Made by a program: the position numbers and the translations under genes. From assembly GCF_034676725.1 (NCBI RefSeq), contig NZ_JAUCBR010000004.1:2804001-2868000 (forward strand): a DNA stretch of 64,000 nt, in the 5' to 3' direction. This DNA is from Denitromonas sp. (GTDB lineage: Bacteria; Pseudomonadota; Gammaproteobacteria; Burkholderiales; Rhodocyclaceae). The notes beneath the pieces are model-generated. The model did not search any database and was not told the origin of the DNA. It saw only the letters and a list, made by a program, of their open reading frames with translations. Below, one piece after another: positions 17,476-25,070 of the stretch; the first letter of the stretch is position 1, and every line of letters starts with the position of its first letter.

Positions 17476-18000
17476 GTGCCCGGCGGGCGCGTTGAAGATT
17501 CGACCACGCGGCGCGCTGCGGCGAACCACGCGCGCTGTCGCGGCTTCACGCTGATCGAACTGGTGGTGACGGTGGCGATCGTCGGCATTCTGGCGGCCAC
17601 CGTGCTGCCGCTGGCGCAGATCAGCGCGCAGCGGGCCAAGGAGTCAGAGTTGCGGGTGGCCCTGCGGCAGATCCGCGATGCGATCGACGCCTACAAGGCG
17701 GCGGGCGATGCCGGGCAGATCGAGCGGCAGGCCGATGCCTCGGGCTACCCGCCGTCGCTGCGGGTGCTGGCGGGCGGGGTGGCGGACATCAAGTCGGCCG
17801 AGCCGAAGCGGATCTATTTTTTACGCCGCGTGCCACGCGACCCGTTCTACCCTGACATCGACACCCCCGCCGACGAGACCTGGGGGCTGCGCAGCTACGA
17901 GAGCCCGCCGGACGCGCCGGCGCCGGGCGACGATGTGTTCGATGTGTACTCGCTGAGCGAGAAAACCGGCCTCAACGGCCTGCCGTACCGGGAGTGGTGA
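17476..18000 (+). CDS. Pseudopilin (GspG-like, second copy)
   Basis: 174 residues from a GTG just after the palindromic repeat, giving a 23-residue basic leader ending ANHARCRG before the cleavage site FTLIELVVTVAIVGILAA. A GTG at 17362 overlapping the secretin stop is also in frame but would make a leader of about 60 residues through the repeat. The mature part has the pseudopilin helix and a globular domain with RQIRDAIDAYKAAGDAG and GLNGLPYREW. It should be a minor or alternative pseudopilus subunit. The stop overlaps the next start (TGATG). Confidence 0.75.
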   Translation: MPGGRVEDSTTRRAAANHARCRGFTLIELVVTVAIVGILAATVLPLAQISAQRAKESELRVALRQIRDAIDAYKAAGDAGQIERQADASGYPPSLRVLAGGVADIKSAEPKRIYFLRRVPRDPFYPDIDTPADETWGLRSYESPPDAPAPGDDVFDVYSLSEKTGLNGLPYREW

Positions 18001-18368
18001 TGCACGCCGAGCGTCGCCGCAGTCGCGGCTTTACCCTGATCGAGTTGCTGGTGGTGATGGCGATCATCGCCACCTTGCTGTCGATTGCCGCGCCGCGCTA
18101 TTTCGACCACCTCGACCGCGCCCGCGAGAACAGCCTGCGCCAGACCCTGGCGGTGGTGCGCGATGCAATCGACAAATACACCGCCGATGTCGGCCGCCCC
18201 CCGGAAACGCTCGACGACCTGGTCGACAAACGCTATCTGCGCGCCATTCCCGAAGACCCGATCACCGAGAGCGTGGCTACCTGGGTGGTGGAGCCACCGC
18301 CGGATGATCCGCTCGGTGGCGTCTGGAACATCCGCAGCGGGGCGGGTGAGCCTTACGGCGGCTGGTGA
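18000..18368 (+). CDS. Pseudopilin (GspG-like, third copy)
   Basis: 122 residues from an ATG sharing one base with the previous stop. The leader MHAERRRSRG precedes FTLIELLVVMAIIATLLS, a perfect prepilin peptidase site, and the mature domain includes VVRDAIDKYTADVGRPPETL and EDPITESVATW. It is short but complete. Being tandem with another GspG-like gene suggests a distinct tip or minor pseudopilin pair. Confidence 0.85.
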   Translation: MHAERRRSRGFTLIELLVVMAIIATLLSIAAPRYFDHLDRARENSLRQTLAVVRDAIDKYTADVGRPPETLDDLVDKRYLRAIPEDPITESVATWVVEPPPDDPLGGVWNIRSGAGEPYGGW

Positions 18369-18922
18369 CGGCGATGCGGCGGGGCGAGGGCGGCTATACC
18401 TATCTGATGGTGCTGTTCCTGGTCGCCGGCGTTGGCCTGCTGATGGCCGGCACCGGGCAGACCTGGCAGGCCCGCGCCCAGCGCGAGAAGGAGGCCGAGC
18501 TGCTGGCGGTCGGCGTCGAAATGGCGCGCGCCCTGCGCCATTACCACGACGCCTCGCCCGAAGCCGCCAAGACCTGGCCGGCCGACCTGGCGGTGCTGCT
18601 CGACGACCGCCGCTTTCCCACGCCCATGCGCCATCTGCGGCGCATCTATCGCGACCCGATGACCGGCCGGGCCGAGTGGGGGCTGGTGCGCGAGGACGGG
18701 CGTATCGTCGGCATCCACAGCCTCAGCGATGCCGTGCCGTTCCGCCGCGCCGATCTGCCGCCCGAACTGGGTGAGTCGGCCGCCGAGGCCAAGACCGTGC
18801 GCGAATGGGTGTTTCGCCCGAGCGCCGGCAGTGCGGCGCCGGTGCCCCCGGCCGGCGCGCTGCCGCCAGATGTGCGCAACGCGCGCGATGTGCCGCCGGG
18901 CGTCTTCGACCACGACGACTGA
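18365..18922 (+). CDS. Pseudopilin-like membrane protein, last gene of the secretion operon
   Basis: 185 residues from a GTG whose GTGA overlaps the previous stop (an ATG at 18374 is also possible). The N-terminus MRRGEGGYTYLMVLFLVAGV has the shape of a prepilin leader and helix, but the consensus FTLxE is replaced by YTYLM and the +5 glutamate is missing. The rest is soluble and rich in Arg/Asp, with a C-terminal Pro/Ala-rich tail ending FDHDD. It may be a divergent minor pseudopilin (GspK or GspH position) or a single-pass accessory protein. Confidence 0.65.
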   Translation: MTAMRRGEGGYTYLMVLFLVAGVGLLMAGTGQTWQARAQREKEAELLAVGVEMARALRHYHDASPEAAKTWPADLAVLLDDRRFPTPMRHLRRIYRDPMTGRAEWGLVREDGRIVGIHSLSDAVPFRRADLPPELGESAAEAKTVREWVFRPSAGSAAPVPPAGALPPDVRNARDVPPGVFDHDD

Positions 18923-18937
18923 GGCCGGTCTCGGCGA

Positions 18938-18953
18938 TAGTCCGTTCGGCGCA
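18938..18953. promoter_or_regulatory. Candidate operator, site 1 (TAGTCCGTTCGGCGCA)
   Basis: This is the left half of a 16-bp palindrome, consensus TAGTYC-N4-RGACTA, with a degraded right half. It ends 71 nt before the ankyrin-repeat gene ATG at 19025. See the other three sites at 20716, 20811 and 36372. Confidence 0.4.
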
Positions 18954-19024
18954 TCGGCGGTGCGTCGCCCTGAAAGACACCGCGCTTATCGTCAACGGCT
19001 TTGATGCGCTTCAACAGGGTGATC

Positions 19025-19816
19025 ATGCGCCACTTGATTTGTATTGCGGCGAGCGTGACCAGCCTCGGCGTGCACGCCTACGATATTCCCAACGAACATG
19101 CCGCATTCGTGCCGGTTCCCGAGGACGTGCGTGGCGCGCCGGTGCCCGACAAGCACGCCTTCGAGGCCATCCGCCAGACCGGCGATGCCTGGTTGCCGGC
19201 GCCGGCCGAGGATGCCTCGCTGGCGATGCTGGCGGCGGCCCGCCGCGGCGACTGGGCGGCCATGATTGAGCAGCTCAAGGCCGGCGCCAACCCCAATGTG
19301 CGCGATGGCGAACAGCGCGGTGGCGTGCTGGCCCTGGCGGCGGCCGACGGACAGGCCGAAGTGGTGCGCAAGCTGCTGGTTGCCGGCGCAGACCCCGATC
19401 AGCGTGGCGAGTCGGGCTTTACCCCGCTCGGCATTGCGGCGCTGCGCGGGCATGCGCGTGTTGTCAAACAGCTCCTGCGCCACGGCGCCGACCCCGACCG
19501 CAAGAGTGCCGATGGCGCACCGCCGCTGGTCAACGCCGCGCGACTCGGTCATGCCCTCATTGTCGACGCCCTGCTCGCGGCCGGCGCCGATCCCACGCTG
19601 GCCGACAGGCACGGTCACCACACCCTCAGCATGGCCGCCGCGCGCGGCGATGTGGCCATGGTGCGCCAGTTGCTCGCGCACGGCATGGACGTCGACGCCC
19701 GGGACGGCGAAGGGCGCACCGCATTTTTCTGGGCCGGGCTGTATCGCCAGCAGGCGGTCAGTGAGGCCTTGCTCGCCGCCGGTGCCGACGCCGCGGCCAC
19801 GGTGCGTGTCAAATGA
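19025..19816 (+). CDS. Exported ankyrin-repeat protein
   Basis: 263 residues. The ATG at 19025 is preceded by AGGGTG and gives a signal peptide (MRHLICIAASVTSLGVHA); upstream TTG/ATG codons at 19001-19004 would only add residues. From about residue 65 there are five to six ankyrin repeats (GQAEVVRKLLVAGADPDQRG, GHARVVKQLLRHGADPDRKS, RGDVAMVRQLLAHGMDVDAR). Ankyrin repeats are protein-binding scaffolds. Export to the periplasm suggests it binds an envelope or secreted partner. It stands alone after the secretion operon behind a candidate operator. Confidence 0.85.
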   Translation: MRHLICIAASVTSLGVHAYDIPNEHAAFVPVPEDVRGAPVPDKHAFEAIRQTGDAWLPAPAEDASLAMLAAARRGDWAAMIEQLKAGANPNVRDGEQRGGVLALAAADGQAEVVRKLLVAGADPDQRGESGFTPLGIAALRGHARVVKQLLRHGADPDRKSADGAPPLVNAARLGHALIVDALLAAGADPTLADRHGHHTLSMAAARGDVAMVRQLLAHGMDVDARDGEGRTAFFWAGLYRQQAVSEALLAAGADAAATVRVK

Positions 19817-19906
19817 CACGCTGCCGACACGGGCGGTTCGGGGCGCATCGTCCTGTCATATGTCGCCGTTACGCTACGCACGCCACTTTTGCCGGGAGAC
19901 TGTCGA

Positions 19907-20683
19907 GTGACCGATGTCGTCAACTTGACGAGTGAAGACCGCGAGCGCCTGGTGTTCCTGATCGACACCTCGATCAAGATCAACCGGCGCTTCCAGTTCT
20001 TCCTGTGGGCCCAGGGCACGCTGCAGAGCTTCATTCCGCACGAGACGCTGGTGTGCGCCACTGGCGACCTGGGCACCCTGCAACTGCGCAACGATGTGTT
20101 CTCGCGCGCCACCCTCCCGGACGACTTCGAGCCGGTCGCCCGCGACCCGGTGCGCGGCTTTATCGCCCCGTTGCTGTCGCACTGGAACTCGGTCGATCGC
20201 GGCCCCATCGCGATGAGCGACGACAACGGCGAGCCCGGTGGCCTGCACCCCATGCTCCACCGCATGAACTACCGCAACAACCTGTGCCATGGCGTGCGCG
20301 AAGTGCGCGGGGCCTGCGGGGCCTTCTTTGCCTTTCTCGGCCTCGACCGCCCGGTGGGCGCACGCGAACGCTACTTTGCCGACCTGCTCATGCCCCATCT
20401 CTACATGGCCACCATGCGCATGCTCGACAGCGAAAGCGCGGTGGCCGACTGCCCGGCCTCGGTGCTGTCCGAGCGCGAGATCCAGGTGCTCGGCTGGGTG
20501 CGCGACGGCAAGACCAACGCCGAGATCGGCCTGATCCTCGACATCAGCCCGCTCACCGTCAAGAACCATGTGCAGAAGATCCTGCGCAAGCTCGATGTAA
20601 GCAACCGCGCCCAGGCGGTCGCCAAGGCCGTCGCCATCGGCCTGCTCGGCAGCGGCCAGGGCCGCGAGGTGCGCAGCCACTGA
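19907..20683 (+). CDS. epsA: LuxR-family regulator of the XrtB/PEP-CTERM-associated EpsA type
   Basis: 258 residues from a GTG with GGGAG 8 nt upstream (a TTG at 19889 would lengthen it). The N-terminal domain begins with the EpsA-like stretch INRRFQFFLWAQGTLQSFIP, and the C-terminal LuxR/GerE HTH is at about 195-258 (LSEREIQVLGWVRDGKTNAE, ISPLTVKNHVQKILRKLDV). EpsA proteins accompany exopolysaccharide/PEP-CTERM loci in betaproteobacteria. No exosortase is in the window, but a PEP-CTERM protein is the next gene. It is a reasonable candidate to bind the four palindromic sites nearby. Confidence 0.8.
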   Translation: MTDVVNLTSEDRERLVFLIDTSIKINRRFQFFLWAQGTLQSFIPHETLVCATGDLGTLQLRNDVFSRATLPDDFEPVARDPVRGFIAPLLSHWNSVDRGPIAMSDDNGEPGGLHPMLHRMNYRNNLCHGVREVRGACGAFFAFLGLDRPVGARERYFADLLMPHLYMATMRMLDSESAVADCPASVLSEREIQVLGWVRDGKTNAEIGLILDISPLTVKNHVQKILRKLDVSNRAQAVAKAVAIGLLGSGQGREVRSH

Positions 20684-20715
20684 GCTGCCGCCGGTGGTCC
20701 GCCCGGCCGCCGCCA

Positions 20716-20731
20716 TAGTCCGTTCGGACGA
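20716..20731. promoter_or_regulatory. Candidate operator, site 2 (TAGTCCGTTCGGACGA)
   Basis: Matches the palindrome TAGTYC-N4-RGACTA at 14 of 16 positions. It lies between the EpsA-like gene and the PEP-CTERM gene, 217 nt before the latter's ATG. Confidence 0.45.
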
Positions 20732-20810
20732 TATCCCCCGTCATCTGTCGCAGCACGCCCGACACCTCGGCTGTCCAGAATCGCCGAGTCGGTCACCCGG
20801 CCCACCGGGG

Positions 20811-20826
20811 TAGTTCGTTCAGCCTA
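20811..20826. promoter_or_regulatory. Candidate operator, site 3 (TAGTTCGTTCAGCCTA)
   Basis: Palindromic ends TAG/CTA extended by GG and CC outside (GGGGTAG ... CTACCC). It lies 122 nt before the PEP-CTERM ATG. It shares the TTCnTTC core with site 4 at 36372. Confidence 0.45.
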
Positions 20827-20948
20827 CCCAGCGCGCGTTTGCGCGGTACCCGGGCGTAAAACGCGACCGAGACAATGCATCCGGCTTCGAGATGGAGCCG
20901 GGACCCCTCTCCCGACCAAACCCGATTCAACGCAAGGAGTGTTAGAGC

Positions 20949-21821
20949 ATGAACTTCAAAATGAAAGCGCTGGTGGCCGCTGCCGCCGTCGCCATGGCCG
21001 GTGTGGCACACGCCGATATTCAGAACGCGAACATTGGCGCCACGCCGGTTGCCAGCGCTCAGTCCGAACTGGTGTTCTCCGCCTGGAGCGATACTGCGCA
21101 GGTCGGTTTCACCTGGGACGTCGAGCACAGCGGTTTCCTGTCAGCCATCAGCGACGCCAAGCTGCTCAACATCATCGATGCCAACCCCAAGCAGACTGCA
21201 TCGCTGACGGGTCCGGCCTCGATCGAGTCGAAAGTGGCGGGTGTCGGTGGCGTGGTCTTCGATATGAAGATCACCGGGTTTGACGCGTTTCTGACTGCGA
21301 CCGGTGGTGCCACCGATGTCAAGTTCAACCTCTTCGCCGGCAACTCGGTGGGCCTTGACGTGCATCTGGCCTCGTTCAGCAGCCCGTTGGGCACGCTGTC
21401 GGGCGGCATCTTTGACGACGTCGGCAACACGTTCGTCAACTACGTCAACGCGGTGAACGGCAAGATGCCCGGCGCCTCCTATGCGACCGACGACGCTGTG
21501 GTGACCACCGCGGCCGATGGCGTGGCCTACGCTGGCTCGGCCGCCTGGGGTAACGCCACGCTCTACCCGGGCCTGAATTTCAATGCCGGTCTGGGTGAGG
21601 CCATCGCATTGGCCGTGCTTTATGGCAACAACACGGTCGCTGCCGAAGCCAAGGCCTTCACGCTGAATGGCGGCGCCCTGCAGGCGTCGACCTATCTTGC
21701 CCAGGATGGCTACCACCTCCAGATCGCCGCCGTGCCCGCCGTGCCGGAGCCCGAGACCTACGCCATGCTGCTGGCAGGCCTGGGCCTGGTTGGCTCCATC
21801 GCCCGTCGCCGTCGCGCCTGA
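20949..21821 (+). CDS. PEP-CTERM sorting domain protein
   Basis: 290 residues with AAGGAG about 9 nt before the ATG. The signal peptide is MNFKMKALVAAAAVAMAGVA followed by HA-D. The mature domain is beta-rich and Gly/Ala/Asp-rich with no enzyme motif. The C-terminus is a textbook PEP-CTERM signal: VPEPETYAMLLAGLGLVGSI then RRRR. Such proteins are processed by an exosortase and released or anchored at the surface in exopolysaccharide-producing Gram-negatives. It is followed 30 nt later by the PstS-like gene, suggesting one transcript. Confidence 0.9.
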   Translation: MNFKMKALVAAAAVAMAGVAHADIQNANIGATPVASAQSELVFSAWSDTAQVGFTWDVEHSGFLSAISDAKLLNIIDANPKQTASLTGPASIESKVAGVGGVVFDMKITGFDAFLTATGGATDVKFNLFAGNSVGLDVHLASFSSPLGTLSGGIFDDVGNTFVNYVNAVNGKMPGASYATDDAVVTTAADGVAYAGSAAWGNATLYPGLNFNAGLGEAIALAVLYGNNTVAAEAKAFTLNGGALQASTYLAQDGYHLQIAAVPAVPEPETYAMLLAGLGLVGSIARRRRA

Positions 21822-21851
21822 TTGATCCCTCTCGCTCAAGGAACCCGAATC

Positions 21852-23282
21852 ATGAAAATGAAGCAACTCGCCCTCGGCTGCGCCCTCGCTGCCGCCGCCA
21901 TCGGCGCCCAGGCTGCCTCGGCCATCAACGGCCACACCGTCATCTTCTTCTCCGGCGCCTCGGCCCCGGACAAGTTCATGGCCGATATTTCGACCTCGAT
22001 CCTGACCGGTGCCGTGCAGTACCGCGGCGTCAATGCCGACAACAGCATCAACGGCAACTACAACGCCTTCGTCGGCACCGCCAACAACATTCCGGGCGTG
22101 GCCAACGGCACCAAGCTGGCCATCATCAAGCGTTCCGAGGGGGGCTCCGAGCGTGGCGTGGGCCCGGTCGGCCAGCAGCTGAACATCCGCACCATGGACC
22201 TCAATGATTGCGACCTCGCCGCCAAGACCTGCAAGCTGATGGGCGACGATCAAGCGGGCGTCGGCGGTCTGGTGCCCGACATGGGCGTGTCCGATGTCGA
22301 ACCGGCGATGTTCGTTGGTCTCGGGGTGAACGTGCCGAGCGACGGCGCCGAGACCCCGGCCAGCCTGTTTGCCGAAGTGCAGCCGGTCAACCAGCTGATG
22401 TTCGGCATTGTGGCCACCAATTCCATCCCGGCCAGCACCCACCTCTCGCGTGTCGGCTACGGCAACCTGCTGTCGGGCAAGTACGAGACCTGGAGCCAGT
22501 TCTCTGCCGCGTTGAACGACGGTGCCGCCGAAGACAACGTGGTGGTCTGCCGCCGCGTGCCGGGTTCGGGCACCCAGGCCTCGTACAACATGTATTTCAA
22601 CAACTTCCCCTGCGGCAGCGCGAGCAACGCTGCCACGCCTATCGCAGGTGTGTTCGACAGCGATTTCAGCGCGTTCAACGGCAACGGCGATGGGTCGGAA
22701 GCCAACCCCTTCGAAGTCGACCCGAGCCTGGCGACCGGCAAGATCATCATCGAGAACTCCGGTTCGGGCGATGTGCGCAACTGCCTGAAGGCCGCCAACA
22801 ATCGCACCGAGCACAAGACGCTGGGCGCCGACGGCTTCTGGTACACCGTCAAGTTCCAGAACGGCACCAAGCCCTACCGCGCGATCGGTGTGCTGTCGGC
22901 CGACAGCTACGGCAAGGAGTCGGGCTGGGCCTTCCGCATGCTGGACGGCGCGGGCACCTACAACCTCGCCACCCAGACGGCCTCGGCCGGTGCCACCGGC
23001 GTGGCCCCGAGCAAGGCCAACCTGGTGTCGGGCGCGTATGACTTCGTGCTCGAGCTGTCGATGCAGCATGCCGGCCTGACCGGTGTGAAGAAGGCGGTGT
23101 TCAACGAGATCGTCCGCCGCGCCGGCTCGACCACCTACACCGGCGACACCACCGGCGTGTTCACCACCGTGCCGAACGCCTTCGCCACCCTGCCGCAGAT
23201 TGGCGATGCCGTGGCCCAGCCGACCCTGGTGGCGCGCCACACCCGTCTCGCCAACTCCTGCGCTCCGCTGAAGAAGTTCTGA
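21852..23282 (+). CDS. Secreted PstS-like (periplasmic-binding-protein fold) protein
   Basis: 476 residues from the ATG preceded by AAGGAA, with signal peptide MKMKQLALGCALAAAAIGAQ. An early segment VIFFSGASAPDKFMADI and a central VCRRVPGSGTQASYNMYF resemble the two loops that hold phosphate in PstS proteins (SGAS/T and R..GSGT). Several cysteines (NDCDLAAKTC, NFPCG, NSC) suggest disulfides. No ABC permease or ATPase genes follow, so it is not a simple import component. In P. aeruginosa a PstS-like protein sits between a dedicated T2SS and a TPS adhesin, and this gene holds the equivalent place. Substrate unproven. Confidence 0.6.
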   Translation: MKMKQLALGCALAAAAIGAQAASAINGHTVIFFSGASAPDKFMADISTSILTGAVQYRGVNADNSINGNYNAFVGTANNIPGVANGTKLAIIKRSEGGSERGVGPVGQQLNIRTMDLNDCDLAAKTCKLMGDDQAGVGGLVPDMGVSDVEPAMFVGLGVNVPSDGAETPASLFAEVQPVNQLMFGIVATNSIPASTHLSRVGYGNLLSGKYETWSQFSAALNDGAAEDNVVVCRRVPGSGTQASYNMYFNNFPCGSASNAATPIAGVFDSDFSAFNGNGDGSEANPFEVDPSLATGKIIIENSGSGDVRNCLKAANNRTEHKTLGADGFWYTVKFQNGTKPYRAIGVLSADSYGKESGWAFRMLDGAGTYNLATQTASAGATGVAPSKANLVSGAYDFVLELSMQHAGLTGVKKAVFNEIVRRAGSTTYTGDTTGVFTTVPNAFATLPQIGDAVAQPTLVARHTRLANSCAPLKKF

Positions 23283-23415
23283 GCCTTGCACGCGTATGGC
23301 CCGGTGTGAGCCGGGCTGTTCGATGGTCCGCGGGCCCGGAGACGGGCTCGCGGCATTTTGTTGTGTGGGGGCTGATTTTCTTCATGGCGTCCTCGCGTAT
23401 TGCCTGAACCGACCG

Positions 23416-25020
23416 ATGACACTTTTTATCGACATGTTTCGTTCCTGTTTGCGTGGCCTGTGTGTGGCCGTGTGCCTGTTCGGGGCGTCGCTGGCGTTTG
23501 CGCAGGAGGGCGGCTTCGATGTGCTGGAGTTCGCCGTCGACGGCAATACCGTGCTGCCGGTGCTGGCGATCGAGCGGGCGGTCTATCCGCACCTTGGGCC
23601 GGGCGTCGGCGTGGCGGCGGTCAATGCGGCGCGGGATGCACTCGAACGGGCTTATCACGATGCCGGCTACCTGACGGTGACGGTCGAGGTGCCGCAGCAG
23701 AAGGTGGAGGGCGGCCTGGTGCGGTTGCAGGTGGTGGAAGGGCGTGTCGAGCGGCTGAAGGTCAGCGGCGCGCAGTACACGTTGCCAAGCAAGGTGCGCG
23801 AGCAGACGCCCTCGATGGCCCAGGGTGAAGTGCCCAATTTCAACGACGTGCAGGACGATCTGACCCGCCTCGGGCGCAATCCGGACCTGCGCATCAACCC
23901 CTTGCTGCGCCCGTCGGCGCGGCCGGGGTCGATCGAGGTGGAGCTGGCGATGGACGACCAGTCGCCGCTGCACGGCAGCCTGGAGTTCAACAGCAAGAAA
24001 AGCGCCGACACCGACGCCGGGCGATTCGAGGGCGCGGTGCGCTACGACAACCTGTGGCAGCGCCGCCATTCGATCGGCATCAACTATTTCGTGTCGCCGA
24101 CCAACCGGGACGACGTCGAGGTCTGGGGCGTGAACTACGCCGCGCCGCTCGGTGAGGCGACCCTGGCCGGCTTCTTTGCGCGTTCGACCAGCGATGTGCC
24201 GACCGCCTTCGACACCCAGTCGATCGGCAATGGTGACACGCTGGGCTTTCGCTGGATCCGGCCCCTGCCGGCGCTGCCCGGCTTCTTCCATTCCCTGAGC
24301 CTGGGCGCGGACTACAAGGACAACGCGCAGCGCACCGAACTGGGCGGCGGCTTCGCGCTGAGCCAGCCGATCAAGTACTGGACGCTGGTGGCGCAGTACA
24401 ACGCCGGCTGGCAGCGTGGGCCTGGGATATGGCGCCTGGGGGCGGGCTTTTCGTTTGGCCTCGACGGGCTCAACCGCAAGGACATCGACTGTAACGGCGT
24501 GACAGTGGATCAGTTCGAGTGCCGGCGGCCCGGCGCCGAGCCGAGCTTCAGCGTGTTGCGCCTCGACCTGGAATACACGCGTCCGCTCGGCAAGGGATGG
24601 TTGGCCAAATCGCGGGTCGATGTGCAGCGCGCGAGTGGGCCGCTGGTCAATACCGAGCAGTTCTCGGCCGGCGGTATGGATTCCGTCCGCGGCTACCTGG
24701 AAGGCGAGCGTCAGGGGGATGACGGCTTGAAGTGGTCATCGGAGCTCGCGACGCCGGCCCTGTGGGTGATCGCCGAGCGCTATCCGGTGACGGCGTTCTC
24801 CTTCTACGACTGGGCCCATCTGGAAACCCAGGAGACGCTGGCGGGGCAGGACGCCTCCGCGGTGCTGGCCAGCGCGGGGGTCGGGCTACGTGTTGGCGAG
24901 GGGCGTGGCCTGAAGGCGGAGCTGGCCTGGGCGCAGGTGTTCCACGCGGGGGCGGATGGACCGAAGCGGACCCGCGATGGCGATGGCCAGGCGCTGGTTC
25001 GCGTGAAGTACGAATTCTGA
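23416..25020 (+). CDS. Two-partner secretion outer-membrane transporter TpsB (ShlB/FhaC/HecB family)
   Basis: 534 residues from ATG 23416 (an ATG at 23434 is equally possible and starts the signal peptide MFRSCLRGLCVAVCLFGASL directly). A POTRA domain follows (FDVLEFAVDGNTVLPVLAIE, ALERAYHDAGYLTVTVEVPQ, RLQVVEGRVERLKVSG), then a 16-strand barrel with the conserved GGMDSVRGYLEGE segment and a C-terminal strand ending VKYEF. TpsB exports the TpsA encoded immediately downstream, recognising its N-terminal TPS domain. The length is normal for the family. Confidence 0.93.
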   Translation: MTLFIDMFRSCLRGLCVAVCLFGASLAFAQEGGFDVLEFAVDGNTVLPVLAIERAVYPHLGPGVGVAAVNAARDALERAYHDAGYLTVTVEVPQQKVEGGLVRLQVVEGRVERLKVSGAQYTLPSKVREQTPSMAQGEVPNFNDVQDDLTRLGRNPDLRINPLLRPSARPGSIEVELAMDDQSPLHGSLEFNSKKSADTDAGRFEGAVRYDNLWQRRHSIGINYFVSPTNRDDVEVWGVNYAAPLGEATLAGFFARSTSDVPTAFDTQSIGNGDTLGFRWIRPLPALPGFFHSLSLGADYKDNAQRTELGGGFALSQPIKYWTLVAQYNAGWQRGPGIWRLGAGFSFGLDGLNRKDIDCNGVTVDQFECRRPGAEPSFSVLRLDLEYTRPLGKGWLAKSRVDVQRASGPLVNTEQFSAGGMDSVRGYLEGERQGDDGLKWSSELATPALWVIAERYPVTAFSFYDWAHLETQETLAGQDASAVLASAGVGLRVGEGRGLKAELAWAQVFHAGADGPKRTRDGDGQALVRVKYEF

Positions 25021-25070
25021 GCAGTGTGCGTGGGCGTCGCGCACCGCGCGCCCGCGACCGGGAGAAAGTC

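Noticed and set aside
21141..23291. 716-codon minus-strand open frame opposite the PEP-CTERM and PstS-like genes
   Set aside because: His/Gly/Arg-rich shadow of two genes with signal peptides and ribosome-binding sites on the plus strand.
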